From Ichthyophis bannanicus (lineage: Eukaryota; Chordata; Amphibia; Gymnophiona; Ichthyophiidae), in the NCBI GenBank assembly GCA_033557465.1, contig CM066043.1, positions 113,814,778-113,878,777 of the forward strand: a stretch of 64,000 nucleotides of DNA. Direction: 5' to 3'. The notes under the pieces were generated by a model that worked only from the letters and a program-made list of their open reading frames with translations, ran no database searches and was not told where the DNA came from. The position numbers and the translations under genes were made by a program. This document shows positions 54,501 to 64,000 of the stretch, in pieces. Within the stretch, counting starts at the first letter, position 1. Each line of letters opens with the position of its first letter.

Positions 54501-54765
54501 GAAGAATGATTTGAAATCTAGGCTAAAATAACCCTAGGATCCCATTCTTCACACCAAGAAAATCTTCCCCGGGACCTAAGTGAACGATCCATAATCTATG
54601 AGAACTCTCTGGTGATGAAATACAGATACATTAGACCAGGACTACACGCGGACCTCCCTTCTCTTGTGTTCTGAAGTTGGCGAGCTGATTCAACAAACAG
54701 ATCATCACAGGGATTGGGATCCATAAAAGCACGGCGCAAGTTGCAGGATACAGTAGGTTGACCAT
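54500..54765 (+). mobile_element. Inverted fragment of the PLE 5' coding region
   Basis: Plus-strand text 'aaagaagaatgatttgaaat', 'ggatcccattcttcaca', 'agaactctctggtgatgaaa' and 'tacacgcggacctccctt' is a degraded sense copy of the PLE N-terminal region (compare the minus strand at 29,740-29,560). It lies about 300 bp from the same region in opposite orientation, so the sequence folds back on itself here. Confidence 0.7.
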
Positions 54766-55460
54766 ACAATCTGGGGAAAACCATAAGCAGAAATGAAAGG
54801 AGAGTTTTTAAGAGCTGGGTGGATCTAGAAAAAAAATAAGTAAAAAAAAAAAAAAACGAACTGAGGACAGGGAGCATAAGACAGAATGAAAAGGTACGTT
54901 ACCCGCGGCAGAGGAAGACGAGGGGAGGGGTGGGGGGGGGAGGGGGGCATCCAAACAAAAAGAAGTAAGGGGAAAGAAGGGGATAGGGAAAGAATCAAAA
55001 AGGAGGAGTTTAGAGAAAATAGTGGAAATAAAAATGAAAAAATGAAAGAATAGGAAAAAGTAGAGATGCAAGAGAATCAAAAGGGACCGAAAAAAGGACT
55101 ACACTCAAAAGAGGTTGTTGAAAGAAGTAGGGCACTAAATTGACGTGGGGATAAGGGAGGAAATGCAAGATAGGAAAAAAAGGGAATAGGGGGGGAAGGG
55201 GGAAAAGGGGGGAAAAGGGAGGGGAGAAAAAGGAAAGGGAAAAAGGGGAAGAAAAAGAAAAAAAAAAAAGCAAGAAAAAGCATGGGGAAAGGAAGAAAAA
55301 GAAGGGGAGAAAAAAAGGGAAAAAGGGGGAAAGAAAGAAAGGATGGGGAAAGGGGAAGGGGAGAGGATGACAGGAAGGAAGGGGGGGAAGAAAGGGGAAT
55401 AAAAGGGAGAAGACCGGCGAGATTAAATGGGGGGAGGGGAAAAGGTTCACGAAAAAAATT
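54766..55460. other. Purine-rich low-complexity stretch
   Basis: Long runs of A and G with few C or T on the plus strand ('ggggaaaggaagaaaaaga'), plus a T-free A run near 54,842-54,855. There is no gene or element similarity that I can see. The complementary Phe/Ser/Pro-rich frames are not genes. Confidence 0.7.
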
Positions 55461-57300
55461 GATTTAGAGGCAAAACTGACGGGCTGAACCAGTCAATGGA
55501 ACCAGTACACAGCGTCCCTCACAATCTATCACTATCTCTGTCTCATTATATACACTAGGAGAGTCGAGATTATAATCACCAAGGACGCGTACTATGCTCA
55601 TAAGGACGCAATTGCTGGATTAGGCAAGTCTATGAACAATTCATACTGCATCAGCATGCACTCATTTACTGATATTTTCTGCATGGTATTACTCATTACT
55701 ACCAGACAACTAATCGGGAGAACAAAGTAATATGGTAAACGACGGTATAAAGTTTCGAGAAGAAATATGTGAGTCACTGTCGAGAATAACAGTCCGGATC
55801 GCCCACTGGGTACGAATTAAGACGCGTAACACACGAATCCCGGAAGTATAAATGCGGTCCAGGTAAAGTTGTGAGGACGATTTAAAATCATGCTTACTCT
55901 ACTATGACGCAAAATCGTCAGCAGATGATGTCCCACATCTCGCTCATACTGCTCGCTGGAGCGTCACATTGAAATTCGACCAAATGACTACTTATCAGCA
56001 GGTTTGTCACTTTGACTGGACTGCGGTATCACAACCACTACTACATGTGGAGCAAGTTGCCCTGCAGGCGATGGGGACAAAATAAGTGATAAAGTATATC
56101 CAAGTTCAGTATCGGGGTAGACTCGTTCCAATTCGTCGTTTATAAGCACTGGACGTTCAATGTGGGGGTATTGGGGGTCGGGTCTGGCTGTTATAACGTC
56201 GTCACAAACACATGGTACGGTACAGATGTAGACAGGCAGTGGTTAGCAGTGCACATGGTCCGGGTGCGTAATTAAGAGTAAACGGGGGACACAAGTTGGG
56301 TGTTCATAGGGACCATTGTGAGGTAAATGAAGCAAATTGTGACAGGGTTCAAAGCAGAAAGTAAGTGATGTCATCAGAATCAGGAATAAAAAGAAAACCA
56401 CTAGAGCTCATTGTAAAAACGTAGAGGGCGGACATGGGTGGCGGGGGGGACAAAAAGGGTTAGACACTCCGCGCTGGGAATCATTAACGGGAGGAATTCT
56501 TCAGTACTCCTAAAACGAGATGCATAAGTATTTTAAAAAGAAAGAAGCACAATCTGTGAGGTATTGGTGCTCTAACGAGCGACTTAGACCTCCACGTGGC
56601 GAGGCTCCTCGGGGTAAGACCAAAATGACCAGTAACACAAAGAACCAGAAGGGCCATCGGAGGGCAAGAGCAGCACTTGATAGTTATCTGTGGGGACCAG
56701 TTTAACATGGATTGCATTACGAGTTGATCAGGGAAATACAGATTAGTTACGTTTGTAATGGGCAAATGGACAGAGTGACGCCGAGAACAGACAACATGAA
56801 TACCTGGTGAGCCCAAGGGGGGTTGGACAAGACCAGTGGCTACAGGAATTAGATCAGCGCGCTGACGAAAGGACGGTCTCGGGTCACCACGTCTACACAT
56901 ATACACGGGCGGCCGGGGGATGCCTGGTACAAGGAGCGGACGATCAAACTAAAGTAGTGCTAATGGCTCATCCACTAGTCATCATAGTTGCCAATTCTCC
57001 GCGCAACAACTATCTGCGACGCGGTATCTATTGGGACGATGTTAGATAATAGATAGTATGGGAGTAAACATGGGAAAACTAGTCACAAATATTATTCTCG
57101 CGTAGCGAGCATTTCATAGATGATTACCTAGAAGGCGCACTCATACTGGTATACTATATGATACAGTGTGCAGTGCGGGCAATTCTCAGATAGCACGCAT
57201 ACATACCTCTGATTCAATATTTAGCATATTCTATCATGACTGAGTTTTAAATATTCAGATCAGCAATTTTGCAAGTTTGATCTGTCCGAGTCACATGGAT
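55461..57300. other. Unassigned, random-looking sequence
   Basis: No repeat family, motif or credible gene recognised. CpG is common and composition is near even, unlike the CpG-poor AT-rich DNA around it. The longest open frames (for example 56,484-56,906) have no domain-like features. It could be low-quality read sequence. Confidence 0.5.
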
Positions 57301-57301
57301 C

Positions 57302-58783
57302 TTTGCAGCTGTTTAATAAGGTGACGTCCTATTAGCCTGGAATTTCTTGGCTATTATCCAAACTGGTCCTCCTTACCAACTTATGTAAGTCCACAGTAAT
57401 TCCAACTGCATTTTTCCATAGCCAATATAGTCACACATCTAGATAAAGATGAATTAACTAAAGGTCCCAACCAGATCTTTTCAGTTCCTACCATTTTACG
57501 TTTACACTGTCCCTTAGTACCATCACTTTTAAGTAAAGGGCATTGCAACATTCCCAATAGCATCCCAAGAATAGATCAATCTCAATTGTTTTTTCATACT
57601 ACCTCATGATAATTATTTATTTTAATATATATCATATGTTGTCCATGAACACAATTTTACATAGATTCACATGACATATACCTTGAATATCGTTCCATAG
57701 CCTAATTAGTCTAATCTCTTTTTTTCCCGTTTTGTTTCTGGTTTTTTGCCAATGTTTCATATTTCAATCAACAGTTCATTGACCAATTCTTGAACATGAA
57801 TGCAAACAAACTAATAAATCGACTCAGTTTAGTGGTCCTATTGCGTTATTCTAACATCCTAATTACACTATAAGGATCAATAATATCCTTTGAATGCTCA
57901 AAGGGATAGTTTTTTATCTATGCACTATTCACCATTATTATTCTCATCACTTTTCCGTCCGTTTAATATATATATTTTTATATTTTTATTTTTTATATTA
58001 TCAGTTTATATTATCTTCATCCCCTACCTTTCTCTGCAAGTACTATTCTGCGTTAACAGCAGTAATTTGTAGTGTTAGTATCTATTTGCTATAGACATCA
58101 ATTCAATATTTGTATTTTACCATTTTACCAATTTTTACACTTTTACATGTTCAGTATGTTTTATCATCTAAAATGTTTTAGTTTTTTAACACAGTTAGAA
58201 AAAACATCCAATTTTATGGGGCATTTATTATGTATTATTATTTGTTCATTTTCGACTTTTCGAGGACACATGTTTATTACATACACTCAATTATTATCTA
58301 TTGGTCTGCATGATCCTTTGTTATCAATGCCTCATGTCCTGCGTCTCGGCCTAATAACTTTTTAGAGAGTTTTTTAATAGTATATTTGTGTGATCCCGCA
58401 ATAACTATTGTAAAAAGACTCATAGTATAAAGTAATAATCACCCATGCTGCTATATCAGTTTACACAGTTTTATAGGTTACTCACTTTGGCAATTGCCAT
58501 GATTTAGCTTGTTAGATTATTATGGTATTAATGGATAGATGGTATTAGCATGCGAAGATTGTTTGATGGTATTTCCATGTATTGTTCTGTTGTATGGATC
58601 ATTGCACTACTAGTTTTATATTTTTAATTTACAACGAGATAGTGCTATTCCCCTGTATTTTAAGCTTTGTACCCCCTGAAGAAGTCTTCCCACGCCGAAA
58701 CGCGTCGGTTTCTCCTGACCATAACACCGCTGGGCGGGGGGGAAATGAATCATGCTGAAACAACATCCGACATCTTCGTATCG
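57302..58783 (+). mobile_element. Inverted PLE unit, 3' end part
   Basis: Reverse complement of the PLE 3' region (compare 25,340 down to 23,950), with many one-base changes. It contains 'ccaaactggtcctcctta', 'tgaatgctcaaagggatag' and a degraded hammerhead at 58,671. It carries copy 3/4-type bases ('tctaatctctttttttccc', 'atatatatcatatg') and none of the copy 4 private changes checked. Confidence 0.8.
58671..58712 (+). ncRNA. Degraded hammerhead-like motif in the inverted copy
   Basis: ACCCC, CUGAAGA, GAAA and CGCGUC are kept, but stem II is broken (AGUCU facing CGCC) and the stem I partner reads GGUUU instead of GGGGU. This copy is unlikely to fold or cleave. Confidence 0.5.
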
Positions 58784-61700
58784 TGCTCCTTTGTGTTTCC
58801 TAGCTGGTATCGCAAGACACTCTGCTCCTTCTTGTGGTTTTTCCTGGTTTCCGAGTGCCATGTTCTCTCCTTGTGTGAAAGATATCCTCAGCTACAAAGA
58901 AGATGATTTGAAATCTATGCTACCTTGAGGATCCATTTCTTCACACAAGAAGAATCTTCACCGGACATAGATTAAGAATGGAGAGCAGCGTCAGTCTGGA
59001 TGATGAAAAAGTACATTAGGGAGGACCTACACCCGGCCTCCCTTCTTGAGTACTGGCGAAAAAAGATCATCCCAAGGGGAGTTGATCAGTCCATGAAAGC
59101 CCCTGGCATGTTCAGGGATGACAGTATTTTTTATTACAGCTTGGGTAAAAATACTCACGAAATGGCTCATTCGAGTCGTATGATCTTGTTGATTAATACC
59201 TCGAGACGCAGGACTGAGGCCCTTCAACCCCCAATAGACCTCCCAATAGAACAACGGGAGAAAAACAAGAAATACGCCATTATGATTAAAGGGAAGGACA
59301 ATATTTTGATCAGAAATAGTTTTGGAGTTTAAACAGGTCAACCAAGAGGTAAAAAAATCAAAAAGTATAAAGTGGAGTTGAAGGAAGATTTACAAAACTC
59401 AATATGGGTCTACTATTGGACATACGAACAAAACAGCACAAAGAAGGGTATCAACGACAGAATCTTTTCCAAGAACGACCGTTTAGGTCCCTCTAGACCA
59501 ACATTCCTAAAAATAGATACCATCAGAAGAAAGTCATAACAGACCCCAATCTAGATCTCCCTCTCCACTACAGGAAGAAGCAAGATTGACACAAAAGTTC
59601 ATCTGGGGCCATCACACCAACGATCGTTTAGACCCCTCTGGTTCCTTATTTTTCGTCATTTCGTTCACATCCTCTCTCGTGCAACCACACAGTCCCAAGA
59701 ATGAGGTTTTCACAAGGGAGGGACCCTTTGGGAAAGAAGGTGGCATTGAGACACATTTCACAGGTCCCCCAACAATTGGCAGGCCAGACCCAGATAACCT
59801 CCATTGACACAATGTAATGTCCCCAGAGAAAGGCCATTCCCGGGAACGTGCGATCCAAGAGACAGCTGGATTGGGACCTGTGAGTAATGTTTGTCAATCT
59901 ATCTAGTTATCAAGCGTTACGGACAATGAAATACAAGTATTAGAATGAAAGGATTGTCCTATGCTTCCCACTCAGCAGCATGACAAGTTCAGCTACATGT
60001 GTAGGAGGTTATACAAATTTGTTAGAAAGATTAGAATAACAGCTTTTTCTTTAGAGGGTCCAAACCTTGAAAACGTGCCCTTGACCGCATACAATCGTCC
60101 AAAACCCGTCCACATGGGTCCCGCGCCAAATAACACGTGCCAATAATCCCTGCATCTGAACATATAGTCATGTCTAAGGTAGCTAAATTAATAGCAACAG
60201 AAACGCAATCATAAATACTATATAGCTTGACAGGTCCACATAAAATGGGCGCTTGAAAAACCTACGTCCAATAATAATATTATGTGATAGACACCGGTCC
60301 GAACAAAAGGCGGAGCAATAGTTTTGTTGCAAGATAGAGACAACTATATTAAGGACACAATTGCCAATTAAACAAATACAGCATTCCTATGGAGAAAATA
60401 TTGATGCGCCAACATCCGTCATACAGCAGAAAATTGACAACCTTACTCGATATTGGCAATAAGCGGGTTATCTCACTACTCATGAGATCAATTTCCGTAA
60501 AGTTGCGCATCCGGCATACCCAACATTATAATGGTAGCCAAAAATTCATACAACACTCGTTAATCCTCCAGGACGACCAATAGTGTCACGCCAATAGGTT
60601 CTCTGCCTTTACCCTCTTTCCAGAGTTTGTTAGACGTGAGTCTTAAGACCATTGCCGTCCCAATATTCCAGTCATACGTACAACACACATTAACAGACTC
60701 CACACATATCATCAATATCGCTTGCAATATTGGGGTTGAAGGATAGAACAATGGCATCCCCCCCGTCTGCTGGTCACAGTAGACATTAATTCGTTATGAT
60801 ACTACCTATACCCACAACAAGCAGCTTTAGAAGTGTGTAACCTGACAACTGCTCTTTTAAGGCCTAAACCCATTCCGTATCCCAACCTTTTGTCTCACAC
60901 AATTAGCCACAGTGGGCTATGACTGAGAATTATTTCAACATTAGGGGTATTTATTATAAACAAATAAAAGAGGTTGCCATGGGGTGTTCAGCCATGGCAA
61001 CACCAGACGTTGCAAACTTGTACGTTGCTCAATTTGAGAAACAATTCAGACCCGACAGCGATATCAATCTTAGATATCAAAACTATGGAATCGGTACATT
61101 TGATGACATCTTCATCATCTGGGGAAGGCCCAGAACAACTAGTACAACATTTTTTCGCATGGTTAAATATTTGTGGGACCCTAACTTAGCAGTTGTTGAG
61201 GGGCATTTCGGAGTGCAGATAGAAAAAATCTCATATTTAAGACATCATGATAAAAAAGCTACAGAATGGAGTTTTCTACAGATCTTTTCCACAAAAAACC
61301 AACAGACCGTAACACTTTTTCTTGAAATTTGACGGGGGGTAGTGTACCATAACCCCGCACTTCGAAACACAAGGTCTCCCAATCAGCCAATTCCTTCGGA
61401 ATCAAAAGGACTATGCACATCAGATGCAGAATTTCGAACAACAATCAGTCAGGATGCATAATAGAGTTTAAGACCGAGGCTATTCTCTTCTAAATGTATC
61501 AAACAAATGCCTAATGTTAGAGCATGCATGGACAGAACGCTCTACTCTATTGCAAAAGAACAAGATCGACAAAAAAAAGCAGACAAGATTGTTTGTGGCT
61601 CTTACATATACTCAACTTTCTAACACCAATCATCAATATTCTAAGAGAAGAATGGCATTTACCTCACTCTTTACCACAATTTTCTACTAAACGCTTAATG

Positions 61701-64000
61701 ATAGCGTTATAAAAGGGAATCCCAATCTTTCCAATTTATTTAGTAACGTCAAGCTCTCACAAGGTGCAACCCTCCACCTAATATTAAAGGTCACTTCAGT
61801 TGCCGGAAACTGTTCAGTTTGCCTTCACACCATATACACAGTCAAAAACAGCTTTATTCATCCCACAACACTTACATAAGTATATTTACACAACTACACA
61901 AATTGTAAAAACCGGCCAATGTTATATATCTGGTGTTATGTCCCTGTGAATTTGGTATTATATCGGTAAGAACTACGAGAGAAGTGCGCAGCGCGCATTA
62001 TTGAGCATAGGAGCAGTATTTCAAGAAAAAATTGGTAGATAAACCTCTGGTAACACACTGGGTCACAACAGGTCACAAAAATAGCGATTTAAAGTTCTTG
62101 GTCCTGAAAAAAGTTACACTCCCATTTGAGAGAGGTGGAGACATCAACAAGGCCCTTTTAAAACTTGAACCACAGGTTCATTTTATGAGTTCAACAGTCT
62201 GGAAAACCTAACGGACTTAGATCACGCGTAGACCTCTCTGTGTTTCTATAGATACTTCAAATTATCTATCCAGTGACCATATTTATGCTTATCCAGCCAA
62301 GCCACTCATATTTTTGATAGCATTTATTCACTATTCGGACCATTATTCACCACACATCTTAAATATCCACTGTTCAATACACTAAATATAGGCCTGTTCA
62401 CCAAGGAAGCTTATCCTAATATACACAATTGGTTGGCAAGCACTGAAACCAACCTACTATATCTTGCATCAGCATCGGTTTTATGATATTTTCTGGCATG
62501 GATAGCTCTTAATCTTAAAACACAGAACTCTCATATGGAACTTTAAAATTTCGGGTTGATGAGTCCTGTCAAATAAGCTCCTCCCCACTTAGTAACCTCT
62601 CCCGATTTTGGCGGGAATTTGACGTGTAAAAGCTGGCTTCTCACAAGCGCTCTTCAAGCTCTCTCTCTACTGCTGGCGGCAGGAAAGTTTCATTTTTTTC
62701 AGGTAATGTTGTCTGGCTTCTGTTTTACAACCTTATGGTAGCAATATCAATGGCGGCGGATGTTTTATATTATCGTCAGTTCTGGATCGTTGCCTTGGTT
62801 TTAAAGCAGTTCAGTACGCGTGTTTTATTCGTACATAGCGTTTACACTTAGGACTCCTGTAAGTCTTAATGAGTACTGCCGGTTTTACCTTTTTACTTTT
62901 GTCACATTAAATGTTTTCAAGTCATTACTATTCTCAGTTTTAACTATTACTGTCGGGTAATTTCCCGCCTTTATTAAGTGTAGTGTCAGTCTCCTAACCA
63001 GTTTAATTTTAAATATAACACAATCCTGTTTTTTCCTCGCGATTAGAATAGCGGCTCCTCTTGCCCTACATTAAGACGACACGATCCAACGCACCTTTTG
63101 TAGTCTGGGTCAGTTTATCATGTATTGTCATTCATTTAATAATCATATAACATAATTGTTATGTATTATAACTCCACAGCACCATGATCCTTTTAAACGG
63201 TTTACAATAAGTTCAGGTTTATGCACGTTATAAAGTACTGTTTTCAACAATCTATCGTTACTGCGTTCTGCCGGTGTAGACTCAAAATAAGTATTGCGAA
63301 TTGCTAATACTAGTCATCAGGTGCCCTTCCTCCCCACAAGTCTCCCGTTTTTTACGCGTAGTGTAATTGATTTTAAAACATTATGATTACCTTCTACATT
63401 TCATGTTTAAAAAGCACTATAGGGAGATTAATATAAGGTGGTGCATATATTAACACCATCATCGATTACAATTTTTACATATTTATAATACTGTTTTTAA
63501 ATAGTCATTCCGCTTCAAGGTGATTGTCCAGTATGGTTTTACTGTTCAATAAGGTGGGACGGTCCTATTAGACAAGGGACTTTCTTGGCTATTTTATCCA
63601 ACTGGTGCTCCTTACAACGTTATCTTACGCCCAGGTAATTTGCACGGCATTTTTCCATAGCAATATATCACACATCGAGATAAAGATGGAATTAACTAAA
63701 GGTCCAACAGATACTTTTCAGTTCCTACAAGTTTCGTTTACACCGTCCCTTAGTACCATCAATTTTAAGTAAAGGGCATTGCAACAGTCAAGAGCACAAC
63801 AAGAATCGATCAATCTCAATTGTTTTGTCATACTACCTCATGATAATTAATTATTTAATATATATCATATGTTTCCATTAACACAATTTGACATAGATTC
63901 ACATGACATCTACATGAAAAACCTTCAGAGCCTTAATAGTTCTAATCTCTTTTTTCCTCCTCGTTTGTTTCTGGTTTTTTGCCAATGGTTCATATTTCAC
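58784..64000 (+). mobile_element. Inverted PLE unit, 5' to 3', cut by the window end
   Basis: Follows the previous inverted unit at the same joint as in the forward array ('ttcctggtttccgagtgcca' before the ATG at 58,860). Coding remnants run to about 62,250 and the 3' AT-rich region to the window end. The Ngaro insertion site near 61,310 ('cttgaaatttgac') is empty. Small indels are far more frequent than in copies 1-3. Confidence 0.8.
58860..62250 (+). pseudogene. PLE polyprotein in the inverted copy, heavily broken
   Basis: Recognisable pieces include 'MMKKYIREDLHPASLLEYW' (about 59,000), 'IKEVAMGCSAMATPDVANLY' (about 60,966), the YIDD region now 'FDDIFIIW' (about 61,100-61,125), 'NALLYCKRTRSTKK' (about 61,530) and the nuclease region near 61,970-62,010. 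Frameshifts occur every 50-150 bp. A substitution or indel lies in nearly every motif. It cannot encode a working protein as written. Confidence 0.75.

Noticed and set aside
54042..55450. Long minus-strand frames rich in Phe, Ser and Pro
   Set aside because: They are the complement of purine-rich low-complexity DNA and have no domain pattern.
56484..56906. 140-codon minus-strand frame in random-looking DNA
   Set aside because: No recognisable motif, no partner gene, and overlapping frames of similar length on the other strand.
54196..64000. Simple hairpin read-through of copies 4 and 3 as the full explanation of the inverted arm
   Set aside because: Private variants of copies 3 and 4 and the Ngaro insert are absent from the inverted units, although an artefact involving other copies remains possible.
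1..64000. Host protein-coding gene, tRNA or rRNA
   Set aside because: Every supported coding stretch matches a transposable-element protein; the only tRNA-like text is the SINE head.

Overview
The window is vertebrate repeat DNA with no recognisable host gene, rRNA or tRNA. CR1-, L2-, RTE- and L1-type LINEs, DIRS and Ngaro tyrosine-recombinase (YR) retrotransposons, Penelope-like elements (PLEs) and hAT miniature elements occur together. That mix, and the abundance of DIRS, suggests an amphibian, perhaps a caecilian. This is inference from repeat content, not a species identification.

Region 1 (1-23,938) is a nest of insertions. A DIRS fragment cut by a CR1 tail (1-1,893) lies against a second DIRS family (DIRS-2, 1,894-3,891). 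An L2-like LINE on the minus strand (3,892-9,394) is split by an RTE/BovB-like LINE (4,983-8,587), which itself carries a hAT MITE (6,505-6,852). Part of a DIRS-2 YR gene follows (9,395-9,867) and resumes at 20,251. Between these halves sits DIRS-A (minus strand, 9,868-20,250). DIRS-A was invaded by a short DIRS with an open YR gene (DIRS-B, 10,142-12,389), an L1 that carries only ORF1 (13,822-15,376), a SINE (about 17,520-17,793) and an L2-like LINE tail (about 19,225-19,665). A second hAT MITE (21,284-21,729) lies in the DIRS-2 end. A third DIRS (DIRS-C, from 21,908) has only its 5' part and is cut off by the PLE array.

Region 2 (23,939-about 54,195) is a head-to-tail array of four PLE units of about 5.84 kb, all sense on the minus strand. 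Each unit encodes an N-terminal region, a reverse transcriptase with YIDD, a Cys-rich linker and a GIY-YIG endonuclease, then about 2.5 kb of AT-rich 3' sequence. Each has a hammerhead-ribozyme-like core close to the unit junction. Cleavage at successive hammerheads would release unit-length RNA of about 5.84 kb. Copy 4 is interrupted by a 6,912-bp Ngaro element (45,012-51,923) with split direct repeats and gag, RT/RNase H, YR and SGNH-hydrolase regions. Copies 1-3 show its precise empty site.

Region 3 (about 54,196-64,000) is degraded. It holds purine-rich low-complexity sequence, a short foldback piece of PLE and random-looking CpG-containing sequence. More than one PLE unit in inverted orientation (plus strand sense) follows, with many small indels. 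Much of it looks like unpolished or chimeric long-read sequence, so the inverted arrangement needs independent confirmation.

Nearly all coding regions are broken. In the PLE array the breaks are mostly one-base indels in homopolymers that differ from copy to copy, so some may be sequencing errors. The longest undisturbed element genes are the DIRS-B YR gene (480 codons), the Ngaro RT segment (438 codons) and the Ngaro SGNH hydrolase (211 codons).
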